Below, piece by piece: positions 35,119-46,759 of a DNA stretch of 64,000 nucleotides; within the stretch, counting starts at the first letter, position 1; each line of letters opens with the position of its first letter. The notes under the pieces are model-generated. The model searched no databases. It saw only the letters and a list, made by a program, of their open reading frames with translations, and had not been told where the DNA came from. The stretch spans positions 22,658,005 to 22,722,004 of the forward strand of contig CP137685.1 in the NCBI GenBank assembly GCA_037976565.1, in the 5' to 3' direction. A program made the position numbers and the translations under genes. Origin of the DNA: Mesocentrotus franciscanus (Eukaryota > Echinodermata > Echinoidea > Camarodonta > Strongylocentrotidae).

Positions 35119-37654
35119 CTGGAAATGAATATGCGTTTGAGAATAATAAAAATATATCAAATATTTAACATATCATACAGAACACACTACACAGGATCAC
35201 AAGAAGTACATATTCATATAATATTTCAGTACAGATGTGTAATTTATTGATCAATATGTATACATGCTACACCAACTATCGAAAATTACTTTCACAAAGC
35301 TAAAGAAATCCTTGTTACATATATGCAAACAAAATAAAAATCTTCCAATAAACCTTTGCAAAATGCATCTCAAAGATGCAAGAAATTTTACAAGTAACAG
35401 TCTGTAATTATGTATCAGTGATAATAACCCTAAATTCTGTTGCTCTATGATCTTCGTAACCAACATTTTCATGAAAGTGGTGTATGCCAAACTATACCAT
35501 TTGAAAACCCTATATACATGTATGTTCTCTTTCCTTTTACTTGTTGCATGTACTGTACTCATTTAATCCTAAATCTTCTACATAGGTGAATTTCACATAT
35601 TTTAGGGAAAAATATGAGCTCCATTAGCTATCTTCATGATATTCAATCTATCATGTCAAATATATAATACTTACATATTGGAATTAGAGAAGCTGAGCAG
35701 ATGTAAGGGAGCGTATTTACTATTTTGTTTAATGTTGTTAATTTACCCCAAAAAAGAGTTTTTAATTTTATTTGCATAAATTGATCCCATATTTACATAA
35801 TTAGAAAATGAATTAATGTGACACTTACATGTACATGTACATGTGTATATCAAGATTTTTGTCAAAACTATTGCAGCTACCATTAAACGTTAGGATATTT
35901 GCTTATAGATCAGGGTCAAGCAAGACACCCAGTTTCTGCTTTCCTACAGAGCAACTTATTATTAGGGATACATTTCCCTTAAAAAAAACCCCTTTAACTA
36001 CTAATATTTGTGTTTGATATCCATATATGATGGCTGCTCTCAACCTCTAAGAAGAAGATTACTGATTAGATAGGGTCAAAAATAAACATTAAATACTGGT
36101 ATATACATTTTAATATACTCTTTTGGTGTTAAATAACTTGACCATCAAGTGTCATACATGTTTTTGATGTTAAGCCTTTAACCTTACTACCTAGCCAGTC
36201 TTTTATAATATTCCATATTTCCTTAATACTTTTTAAAAACTAACATCATTTAGCAGAACATTAGTCTAATCAGTATTAGGTGGGGCATGCAGTATGTACA
36301 GATCAACCTTTAGGGCCATTTAAAGTGTCATCATTGATCTGATGGTACATGTACATGTACATGTATGTAAATGATTTAGATGGAGGAGTTATTCTGTGGT
36401 TATTTGTTACCTGGAAAAGTTGCATCATGATAAATAAGTAATAATAAATAAGACTTCTTAGTTACCCTGGTAAGAGGTAGACAAACAAATGTGAGTAAAG
36501 CATATTTACAAAATCAATACCATTGTTTTGCATAATCTCCACATGGCCAATGATAAAATTACCAATAACATACATGTACATGTAGAGATACATCTAGTGT
36601 ATCAGTAGATATTTTCATGGTTGATTTGGGTTCCTGTATATTACTCGAACTACTATCGGTTAGCCCTTTTGGTTAATGAATGATTTCAATCAAAAGATAT
36701 TCAAAATCGTCTGACTGAGTTATAATGCCATCTCTAACAGTAATGTTAAAGGTATTACAAAGTTTTGGTATGGCGTCATGAATTTGGTTCAAATGAACAT
36801 ATTGGAAGCATATGCGATTTTACAATATTCAATGATCGTTGTCGCGGTTGAAATTGAGTCTAAAGCACCCTCTCAAGACTGACATTACCTTTAAGTGAAT
36901 CTGAATTTAACATAACGACACCACCCCTTAAAAAATTTTTGGATTGGATAAAAGCATAACCACGTTTACTGAATAATGAAGTATTTTCATGACTTCATGT
37001 TTCAGAGGAAGCTAGAGAATCAATATATTCATCAATCTCATTAAATGGTCTGCTGAGGTTCCTTGAGTTGAAGTGTATAAAACTACTTAATATATCCTAA
37101 TTTGGAATTTAAGTCATCTGAATAATATTCACATTTGTGACTTACTATTTACAAGCTTCATTACAAGATTAATGTTCTTGAGGTATTAAATTTATCATTA
37201 CCGGTATACCCTTGATAAGCTCAATGTCAGTAATATCTTTAGTGGGAAATACATTTGACAAACATTATGAAAATAATGGAGAAATGCATGTGGAGGTACT
37301 AGCATTTATGTTATCCTTGTTCATATAGTACATTTAATAGTATTTATGTAAAAAAAAGTATAATAACTTAAAAACTAATACATAAGCCGCAATCCATTTG
37401 TGTGTAACATACAAAACAAGTAGAGGACATGACAATAAAAATGAAAGTTTTGATGAAAATAATACATTTAAAATGTACAACTTATACACTGTATGTGAAG
37501 ATAACAAACAAAATTTAAAAAAATTGAAGCAAAGAATGGTACCAAATTACATTTCAAGTTCTTAAAATGCAAGGAAAGTGTTCCATTACTGTACAAGAGA
37601 TGTACCAACCAAGTGTGACATTATGTATTTAAATTATTAGTTGTAGGCAGATGA
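35119..37654. other. Intergenic or intronic, no gene seen
   Basis: AT-rich DNA with TACATG microsatellites (35825-35850 and 36344-36366). No coding region can be supported. Confidence 0.45.
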
Positions 37655-37962
37655 TCAAGAACGCAATAAATCGTCCTCACTTTGTCCATGTAGGATCTTG
37701 TCAGGGATAGCAGAACAGTATTTTCTGTTATCAGGTCTTCTTGGAATGACTTTTTTCAGCAAGTTTTCTTTTTCACTCACACTCAAAGCCCCACTGTGCT
37801 TTGAGTATGATTTGAATTTTGCTTTAATTGGGCAAGAATTTGGTTTTACTTCCAATCATCCGACTTTGTCTTCTTCCTTGGGCCAACTTGATGGCTCTTG
37901 TCTGGTTCACTCTTTATATGTACACCAAAAGCTTTAGTCTCTGATATCGACCATTGTTTCGC
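37655..37962 (-). pseudogene. Broken basic-protein ORF fragment, unknown family
   Basis: Minus-strand sequence that looks protein-coding but is split by a frame change near 37850-37870. The upstream part reads SISETKAFGVHIKSEPDKSH and QVGPRKKTKSDDWK before a stop. The next frame gives EVKPNSCPIKAKFKSYSKHS, then LSVSEKENLLKKVIPRRPD and HGQSEDDLLRS, then a stop at 37655-37657. Both halves are rich in Lys, Ser and Pro. I do not recognise a family. It may be a gene relic, a transposon-encoded fragment, or two exons with an intron I cannot place. Confidence 0.3.
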
Positions 37963-37964
37963 TT

Positions 37965-38240
37965 AGGCTACGTCTGGCTCCACTGACCATCTATATAAAG
38001 AGATAAAGAGATCTCATCGCGCACAGTAGCTTCATGAAAACGGACAGATATTAGCTGAATTTAAGTCTTTTAAATATTTTCATGTTTTACCATGATTTTC
38101 AACATTATTTGTTATGTATATGAAAATTAGATCCATTTCTTTCCAATCTTTCCAATCATCAATTTTTATAAATCAATCTGTCTAAATAATGAAAAACTAA
38201 GAGCAAATTTATTGCCAAATTAATATGGGGGAAATTGCTA
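37965..38240. repeat. Dispersed repeat, copy B (partner at 5545-5870)
   Basis: Shares CTACGTCTGGCTCCACTGAC and CAGTAGCTTCATGAAAAC with 5545-5870, then a diverged tail with AAAACTAAGAGCAAATTTAT. The splice donor seen in copy A is absent here. Confidence 0.6.
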
Positions 38241-38827
38241 GTTGACCCCCTCCCTCCCTCCATAGTGTGTGTGGCAAGGATTACCATTTGTGTCTATGTA
38301 TGGGAAGTTTGACAAATGTCAGTTTTTTTAAAGAATTCCCCATACACGACAGTTACTTCTGTCTAACTCTTGATGAGAGAGATACCAAGGGTCTTGTTGA
38401 CTGCTTCGAGGATGAGTGCGTAAGTGTCTTTGTTAGCACTAACATCGAATTCGACGAGGCAGAGACAGTTCCATCATGAGTCTTACTCCTGCTTGTTTGC
38501 TTGGAGTAAAAAGTTTTTGATGGTATGTGTAGCATCTCGTTCTTCAATGGTGTGCCATGTACATGTAGTTTGCATCTTCTACTTCTTCTACTTCTATTCT
38601 AGTACTCGTCGAAAGCCTTTTCAGCAACTAATCAAGCAAATTGTGGTGTATGGTGTCTCTCATAGTGGTCAAGATTGATTTGTCATTTGTAGAGATTATG
38701 GACTTATTTTCAACTAATCTGTCCAGTTTTGTGAAGCTACTACGCAGGATGTGAAAGGCAATCATACACAAACTGCATTGCACCTACATCCACTAACCCG
38801 TACAACACACTTCAGTCTCTTTAAAGA

Positions 38828-39322
38828 CTCTATTAGAGGTAACTCAAGGAGCTCCGACGCCTTGACTTTCGGTGAACAGGAAACGATTCAAACAGCGGAT
38901 TGGGCGACATTATCTCAAAATGTGAAGAGGTAGTAATTACAATTTTGACATACAAGTTTTTGACTCCTCTGGGCATGTATCTGGCCGCTCACTTGAAATT
39001 ATAATTTGAAGAAGTCTTCGATGGGAAAAAGGGTGATTCTTCGTTCCAACCCGTCAATTCAACATGGCAAAGAGAAAGTTCGCATGATGCACAGCACATA
39101 TACGCATGCATACTTTCTCTTCGCAATGTTGAATCAACGATACAACATGGATGAATCGTCGGGTTAGGATGAAGAATCACCCTTTTTCAAAAGTCAAAAT
39201 TGTAATTACTACCTCTTCACATTTTGAGATAATGTTGCCCAATCCGCTGTTTGAATCGTTTCCTGTTCACCCTCTGAGCTCAGACGCCTTTGGCGTCGGA
39301 GCTCCCTGGAGTTATATTAGAG
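38828..39322. repeat. Nested foldback element, about 495 bp
   Basis: The outer arms 38828-38949 and 39193-39322 are near-identical reverse complements; for example AACAGGAAACGATTCAAACA in the left arm is mirrored exactly on the right. Inside the loop a second inverted repeat runs from about 39027 (AAGGGTGATTCTTC) to 39187 (GAAGAATCACCCTT). It is interrupted by about 20 extra bases in its right arm. The whole unit can fold into one long hairpin. Short open frames on both strands are by-products of this structure. Confidence 0.85.
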
Positions 39323-39429
39323 GCAGTCAGCTCAGTTGACATGGTGGAGCTAGAAGTATTATTTATAGCAGAACAACCGACGATATCAGACTTTTCGGAC
39401 ACTCTGAAGCTTTCAGTATATTATAGATC

Positions 39430-39545
39430 CTTTCCAGGGGCCCCACTCACAAGCATAGCTTTTGGGGGTCCCAATTTGGATCTTGTTACGTTACAATTGT
39501 TAATTAATTTGCTATGTCTGGTGTTTTTAATAAACTGAACTGAAC
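39430..39545 (+). repeat. Retroelement-like 3' end
   Basis: GGTCCCAATTTGGATCTTG leads to TTTTTAATAAACTGAACTGAAC, an AATAAA signal followed by a short CTGAA repeat. This is the usual look of a LINE 3' tail. No coding part is retained. Confidence 0.35.
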
Positions 39546-39817
39546 TAGATCTGGACCTATACTAATATCAGTCAAGCTACATGCAGGGCTATAGCTAGAT
39601 GAACTCTCAGTCTCTCAATCATCCATCAACTACATGTATTAACTCATATTACTAGTACAACATTATCATACTTTGTCTTTAGATCTACAAAGTACAAGAG
39701 GTTGTCAAGATTGGAATCCTGCACAGCTGCACTAACCAACAACTTGACTGAACCTACGCCACCCCCAGCCGGGCTGGCACGGAGCACCAGGCCAGGCTAT
39801 CTGGCCTCTGCTAGCTG

Positions 39818-39907
39818 CTAGTACTACTACTAATCAGGAGATGATCATCTCCCTGTACTAATCTACTACTACTACTAGTCTACTACTAGTAGTAGTAGTA
39901 GTAGTAG
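39818..39907. repeat. Self-complementary trinucleotide tract with 16-bp palindrome
   Basis: TACTAC units on the left and (TAG)n units on the right (39862-39907) are complementary. Between the left units and the main tract lies the perfect palindrome GGAGATGATCATCTCC (39837-39852). Confidence 0.75.
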
Positions 39908-40430
39908 CGGCTGTATTTATAATTATATATATGTACATAACATACTGCACTGCATGCACTACGGGCCGCGGGCAGAATCACACAGTTCCGATCCAACGCA
40001 ACGCCAACGGCGCGGCCAACCAATGAAGCTAATTAAACAATTTTACACTTCTTGTTGATAAATCAAATGAAAAACCAAAACAAACCTTACCTTATAACAT
40101 CGTGGAACTTAGAAGGAGATAAGAGATTATGTAGCTTTTTCACGGCTTGTGAATATGACTGAGTTATCATTTATGAGTTATGTTGTTGTGCGTCGGTATA
40201 GCCGAGTCAGGTGATAACAACACGTGTTACCCAATTATCTAAATAGTCTAATCTAAACATACGCAGACGCTGTTTGTGACATTCAGCTGATCAAGTGTAC
40301 CAAAACAACACAACTGACAATAGACCTAGGCCTAGGAAGGTCTTATCTAGGAAAGTATTATCCTACATAATTATAGACCTTTACATGTCTGTGTGAAAAG
40401 TAAAGAGTAACTCCATTTTCAGTTTTCAGT
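39908..40430. other. No confirmed gene; possible minus-strand leader exon
   Basis: More CpG-containing than its surroundings. On the minus strand a strong donor (TTATAAG|GTAAGG) ends near 40092, which could be the end of a first exon of the minus-strand unit. No ORF supports it. Confidence 0.25.
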
Positions 40431-41082
40431 ATTCAGCTGTCATCTAGCTACACATTCCTTGTTTTCGTGTCGTCTTGGGAGGGGGCTGTAAGAATGGAAG
40501 TACTGGAAATTAAACAGTTATTTCTTACGTGACCTGCCTAATAGAGTGACCACCCCTCTGATCTAAGCGTTTCAAAAGAGGAGGGTGGGGACGGGGCGAC
40601 CCTATCCATATTCTTTTGTTTATTTGTACTGCTTCTGGTATATAAATATACACATATCCTATGGTGTTAAATAGATTTTACATATATAGTTATAATATAT
40701 ATTTGACAGGTAGTGCCAGTGCCAGTGCTAGAAAGTGAATTCCCGCCAGAAAACTAAACAAAATGTTTCAGAAGGCTTAAGATGCCTGAATCAAAAGACT
40801 ATTTTCAGTTAGTCTTTGATATGAGTGTAGAATCTCAATAAGGGACCTTTTATAATCAACATTTTTCCTGTTTTCGAGTCGGATTGGGAGGAGATAGGGG
40901 CTGTAAGATTCGAATTACTAGAAATGAAATCGTTATTTTTCCACCTTCCTTATGGAGTGATGACACGTGTTGGCAGATCGTTTCTAGGATGTGGGGATGG
41001 CGGGGTCAAATCTAGCCCAATTTGTCTTTATATTTCAGCTGCTGCTTTTAGTACAAACACATATTCTAGTGTTGATTAGATG

Positions 41083-41120
<38 letters not shown>

Positions 41121-41486
41121 TATATTTGACAGGTAGTGCCAGTGCTAGAAAGTGAATTCCTGACAGAAAGTTTCAGAAGGCTTAGCATGCCTAAATCAAA
41201 AGACTATTTTCAGTTAGTCTTCGATTAGAGTACAGAATTGCAGAATCACAATAAGGGACGTTCTATATTCTACATTTTATCTGTTTTCGAGTCGGATTAG
41301 GAGGGGGGCTGTAAGAGTTGAATTACTAGAAATAAAATCGTTATTTGTTACAGCTTACTTTAACATGGAAAGATTCACCTGTGGGCAGATCGTTTCTAAG
41401 GTGGGAGGGCAAACCCTAGCCCAATTATTTTTATATTTCAAATGCTGTTTTTAGTATATACACATTTTCTAGTGTTGATTAGATGT

Positions 41487-41517
<31 letters not shown>

Positions 41518-43900
41518 ATATATATTGACAGGTATAGTGCCAGTGCTAGAAAGTAAATTCCTGCCAGAAAACTAAAACAAAATGGTTTCAGAAGGCTAAG
41601 ATGCCTAAATCAAAAGACTATTTTCAGTTAGTCTTCGATTGCCAGTACAGAATTCTAAATAAGGGACCTATATATAATTCACATTTTCCTGTTTTCGGGT
41701 CGGATTGGGAGGGGGGGGGCTGTAAGAGTTGAATTACTAGAAATGAAATCGTTATTTGTTCCACCTAACTTTAACATGGAATGAGTTCAGCTGTGGGCGG
41801 ATCGTTTCTAAGGTGGGAGGGGGAGCAAACCCTTGCCCAATTATTCTTTATATTTCAAATGCTGTTTTTAGTATATACACATAGTTATTCTAGTGTTGAT
41901 AAGATTATACATATATATATATATTTGACAGATAGTGCCAGTGCTAACAAGTGAATTCCTGCCAAAAAAAACTAAACAAAAAATAATGTTTCAGAAGGCT
42001 AAGATGCCTAAATCAAAAGACTATTTTCAGTTAGTCTTCGATTTGAGAATAGAATCTCAACAAGGGACCTATATATAATTCACATTTTCCATGTTTTCGG
42101 GTCGGATTGGGAGGGGGCTGTAAGAGTTGAATTACTAGAAATGAAATCGTTATTTGTTCCACCTTCCTTTAAAATGGAATGATTTCACCTGTGGGCAGAT
42201 CGTTTCATTCATTGGGGGTAAACCTAGCCCACTTTGTCTTTATATTTCAGCTGCTGCTTTTAGTACATACACACATTCTAGTGTTGATTAGATATATATA
42301 TATATATATGACAGGTAGTGCCACTGCTAGAAAGTGAATTCCTGCCAGAATGTTTCAGAAGGCTTAAGATGCCTAAATCAAAAGACTATTTTCAGTTAGT
42401 CTTCGATTTGAGTATATAGAATCTCAATAAGGGACCTTTCATATATTCCACATTTTCCATGTTTTCGAGTCGGATTGGGAGGGGGGCTGTAAGAGTTGAA
42501 TTACTAGAAATGAAATTGTTATTTGTTCCACCTTCCTTTAAAATGGAATGAGTTCACCTGTGGGCAGATCGTTCCTAAGGTGGGGGGACAAAACCTAGCC
42601 TAATTTTTCCTTATATTTCAGCTGCTGCATATAGTATAGTGTTGATATAAGATTATACATATATATTTATAATATATATTAATCTTCGATTAGAGTACAG
42701 AATCACAATAAGGGACGTTCTATATTCTATATTTTATCTGTTTTCGAGTCGGATTAGGAAGGTGGCTGTAAGGGTTAAATTACTAGAAATGAAATCGTTA
42801 TTTGTTCCACCGTTCTCATAGAGTGATCACACCTGTCGTCATAGCGGTTCTAAAGTGAGGGGGAGGGGGAGAAAACCCTACTCCATTTTTCTTTATATTC
42901 CAATTGCTGCCTTTAGTATATACACATATTCTTGGTTTGATCCAGTTATATTTAAATATATATATGTCCTGGACATGTAGTGCCAGTGCAAGAAGGTGAA
43001 TTCCTACCAGAAACTAAACAAAATGTTTCAGAAGGCTTAAAGATATAGACCGGTAGTGGTAAAATTACGGTTCAAGGGTTTTGGGTGCAAAATATCCATT
43101 CAATATTGTTTAGATATTGCCTTCAGAGGTTTAGATGGCAATACTTCAAACTAAATTTGCAAATCAGCAGAAATATATGCCCAAATGTTCAATGTTGAAA
43201 TGAGCGTCGCAATATCTATCCAGGCCGGATCAATATGATAATTTACCAAATAATTAGTAGGCGGTTTCCGGCAAAATTTGAATCATCATGTATTAGTCAA
43301 AACATATTCTTTCACATGATTGGCAGTAAGAGCTTCTATTTCATTTTTTGAGAGGGGGCATTTCCAAAACTGGCCTATACCTTTAAGATGCCTAACTTAC
43401 AAGACTGATTTTCAGTTAGTCTTCTCTTTGAGTACAGTTTGTTCACAAGGGCCGTTCTATCATCAACGCTTTCCTCGTGATTGTGTCGTATGGGGGAGGG
43501 CTGTAGGAATTGAAGTACTGAAAATGAAACAGTTATTTGTTACACATTCCTTATATATTGACCACCCCTATGAGCAGAGCAAAAGTGTGGGGACCCAACC
43601 CTATTTTCCTGCATATTGTAATTGCTGCTTTGGTAAATACATTTTATGGCGTTGTTGTGGTTTATGATTTTAATATTTTCGTCTCGAGTTGCTACGGCTA
43701 CAGGCCTAAAGTTCCCTCGTAGAAAACTGAATCTATGTATCATAAGATTAATAGTAAGGAATACATCATAGACTATCTACTACTAGTCTTCTTTTTAGAA
43801 CCATGCTGCAATCAGGGACGTTCTATCATGGTCCTTGTTTTCATGTGATTATTTTTTTTTTTGGGGGGTGGCGGGCTCCTGCAAGATTTAGAATGTATGC
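40430..43900 (+). repeat. Tandem array of ~410-bp units (about nine, degenerate)
   Basis: The landmark GGATTGGGAGGGGGCTGTAA recurs near 40471, 40881, 41291, 41701, 42103, 42470, 42749, 43485 and about 43860. Spacing is close to 410 bases for the first units, with the last two more diverged. Each unit also carries AATTACTAGAAATGAAATCG, a TA-rich microsatellite, GACAGGTAGTGCCAGTGCTA and AAAAGACTATTTTCAGTTAG. The unit between 42470 and 42749 has an internal deletion of about 125 bases. No coding region is seen. Confidence 0.92.
43041..43382. mobile_element. TTAA-flanked MITE inserted in the 410-bp array, 342 bp
   Basis: The insertion is bounded by TTAA on both sides (43037-43040 and 43383-43386). 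Sibling array units read GGCTTAAGATGCC without interruption, giving the empty site with a single TTAA. The termini form an inverted repeat (left AGATATAGACCGGTA, right end in reverse AGGTATAGGCCAGTT, about 11 of 15 matching). TTAA duplication is typical of piggyBac-type transposition, though the end sequence is not the usual piggyBac CCC start. No transposase is encoded. Confidence 0.8.
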
Positions 43901-44774
43901 ACGTTTAATGATGGTGACACCTTCCATAGACAGTGTTCACCCCATGGCTGTTATAATACAAAACGGTTTTTAGAGTCTGTTATAGCAGACTATTCATGAA
44001 GCGGTTTAAAGGACGCTCCCATACACGCTGGTTTTGTATTATCAATTTAAAATACTTTAATGTAATAAATGTATTCTATAACTATACATATTAAGCACAT
44101 AATATGACTCACTAAGAATGAATAAACCATATTCATCTTTTTTTTACAACTGTACGTGCTGACTAAAGTTATAGAGACAAGTATGTGTGAATCATTCTCT
44201 ATATATACATGATTCATGGGTACAGGACACATTTTTTTTGGAGTACATTTGAGTACATCCTTACATAACATGGTCATTATCGCAATTCATTCAATACGAG
44301 CCATGGGAGGGGAGGTACACATACACCCTGCTATGTTACAATATAAAGTTGCATTCATGACCATGCATCATAAACAATATCGTACAGAATCTACAGATAT
44401 ATGCTAAAAGATTTAACTATTATCAATGCATCAAATTTTACGGACCAGCAACCCTATAGAGCCATCCCTCCCGATCTGTATCAATTATAGATAGGGTCTA
44501 CGGTATTGCAGATGATATGCACCCATAAGTTATTGAAGCTACAGCCTATCTGCAATTTCTGCATGTAACTAAAATAGACTTAGGCTATCCATAATTGGGT
44601 AAAATGCACTCGAGCATGTTAAACAAAATTAGTACCAAAAAAATGATCAATCAGGCTCCTGCATGTTGTAAAATACTATTTAAAAAGATCAACATAAACC
44701 GCATTTCGCTCACATCTTCTTGCATCCTTTAATTGAAAGCAGTTCGCTGAACCATCTCTCCAGTGGTATAATGT
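43901..44774. other. Intergenic, no gene seen
   Basis: Contains a 12-bp inverted pair ATAATACAAAAC/GTTTTGTATTAT (about 43954 and 44031). Nothing coding. Confidence 0.4.
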
Positions 44775-44931
44775 GGGAGCAGCCTTGAGTACACGGAGAA
44801 TACGATTGCCAACCTCCCTGGATTATCCTGGGAGTATCCAGCAACTAATGACCAATAGACGCATTGGATAAGGAAAATCCAGGGAGAGTGCACTGCGATC
44901 TCCCTGGATAAACCAGGGAGAGTTTGTGGAT
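44775..44931 (-). repeat. Dispersed repeat, copy B (inverted partner of 2208-2365)
   Basis: Reverse complement of 2208-2365 with few differences. Carries the same AGGGAGA/TCTCCCT hairpin. An inverted AGCAGCC/GGCTGC pair brackets it loosely. Confidence 0.8.
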
Positions 44932-45260
44932 GGGCTGCAAAAAGTCACAATCATTATATATCGTCAAGTCGACGCGGCGTCATCGATCATCCTATGTTCC
45001 GCCAGGTAATCTGCTACACTACAGTGATAAATTCGACATTTCAAAGTTTATTTTGGTGAGTTTTGTAGTGAGAAATACATATTTTAATATCTAATGTATT
45101 TTTTATATCGAAAAAGGTGAGGTGTAGATGAGTTTCAACACATAATTTTAACTTCTGCGATTGCGGTAGATAGATATCTCAGTCCCGCGTGCTTATATTC
45201 TTGTGTGTTTTAACTTCAATTTGGATCAAGATGAACGACGCAGCTCCGCCAGGCCCGGCC
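44932..45260. other. Intergenic, CpG-containing patches
   Basis: Moderately CpG-rich patches (44965-45000 and 45232-45262). A short ATG frame at 45231 runs into the foldback arm and stops soon after; I do not call it a gene. Confidence 0.35.
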
Positions 45261-46759
45261 GCGTCTTATTTTTTCGTACCACAGCGAGCCCAGATTCCTA
45301 TTATTTCATGAATATTCATTACGCAGGGTCGGGAAAGTCTCGATTCTCTTGAATATTCATGTATGATCGAGGCGGGAACTATCCTACATATACGTAGCAT
45401 GCGCAGCATCGAATATTGTGTGTAACACGTTGGATTAATGGTATAAAACGACATTAGAAAAGCAATGTCCTTGTCATTTAGATCATAATACAGTCATAAA
45501 TGCTGTGTTTAATTATTAATAAATGCACAAAAAAAATGCCAGTAGACAAGATATATAGCATATATTTCAAGCAAGAGTAAAATGATTGTTCTCTAATTGA
45601 TAGGCAATTTATGAGTACTTTTCCGAGGTCAAGTTGAATCTAGTTCTTTTTATGAATGGGAAAATAATCAGTTCTAGGTTCGCTTGTTTAAATATTACAA
45701 GCAGAGGTTGAATTTTGGTCTTGAATATGTGATACAGTATAAACATGAGTTAAGTTCAATTAGCAAATGTGAATTTGATAAAACTGGATTTGACGTTTTA
45801 TTCTTTAGACTGGGTCGTAGTGACAATTCAATCTGTATTAAAATTAAATAACAAGAATAGGCCTACATATTAATTTACAGACATTTAGCAAAAATAAATA
45901 CCTGTGTATTGCACTTAAATTATTTCTATGATCTATGCATGCTCACTTAACTGCATAATATTACCACTGAATAATTACTTTAGTGCCTGCATGATGTGTC
46001 GTTTCACATAGTCTATGTACCTGTCATAATAAATGACTTATGAAATCAAACTCTATTCATCCTCGTAAAGATACTCTTTCGTATTTAACGAATAAGGATT
46101 TATTTGTGACACACAGTGCTATATTCGTTCTCACCAATTCTAACCGGATTAAATAACTGCTTTCTTTCCTAAGCATCAAATACACACACTTGTTCAATAC
46201 TAATTGATAACCAAAGGAACAAAACTAAGTCACTATATACAAGCAGTGTATCAAAGTCACCTTTGCCAATTGAATTTAACTCATGTTTATAATAATGTAT
46301 CACATATTCAATACCAAAATTCAACCTCTGCTTGTAATATTTAAAAAGCAAACAGCGAACTGATTATTTTCCCTTTATGAAAAGAACTAGATTCAACTTG
46401 ATGACCTCAGAAAAGTACGGTAGGCCTACTCATAAATTGCCTATCAAGACTCTTGCTTGAAATATATGCTATATAATCTTCTACTGACATGTTGGCATTT
46501 ACTAGTATAAACACAGCATTTATGACTGTATTATCTAAATGACCATGACATTGCTTTTCTATGTCGTTTTATAGGCCTACCATTAATCCAACGTGTTACA
46601 CACGATATTCGATGCTGCGCATGCTACACGCGTAGGATAGTTCCCGCCTCGATCATACATGAATATTCAAGAGAATCGAGACTTTCCCCGACCCTGCGTA
46701 ATGAATATTCATGATATAATAGGAATCTGGGCTCGCCGTGGTACGAAAAAATAAGACGC
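45261..46759. mobile_element. Foldback element, 1.5 kb, ~510-bp inverted arms
   Basis: The left arm 45261-45780 and right arm 46248-46759 are reverse complements with scattered mismatches and small indels. For example, TAAATATTACAAGCAGAGG near 45690 is mirrored near 46325, and GCGTCTTATTTTTTCGTACC at the left end is mirrored at the right end. The ~465-bp centre is AT-rich and encodes nothing recognisable. Foldback transposons with long inverted arms are known from sea urchins (the TU family), but this copy has not been matched to one. No clear target duplication is visible. Confidence 0.88.

Noticed and set aside
38267..38547. Open frames on both strands in a GC-richer patch, with one broken frame resembling a protein (…ANKDTYALILEAVNKTLGIS…)
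   Set aside because: Three competing frames, stops in the most protein-like one, and no family that I can recognise. It may be a gene relic but is not supportable as a call.
41085..41122. TA-rich hairpin
   Set aside because: Simple TA microsatellite inside the tandem unit; self-complementarity is trivial.
45231..45309. ATG frame entering the foldback arm, with a similar peptide (ASYFFVP.RAQIPIIS) on the opposite side at 46709-46930
   Set aside because: The shared peptide is simply the two inverted arms being the same DNA; each frame stops almost at once.
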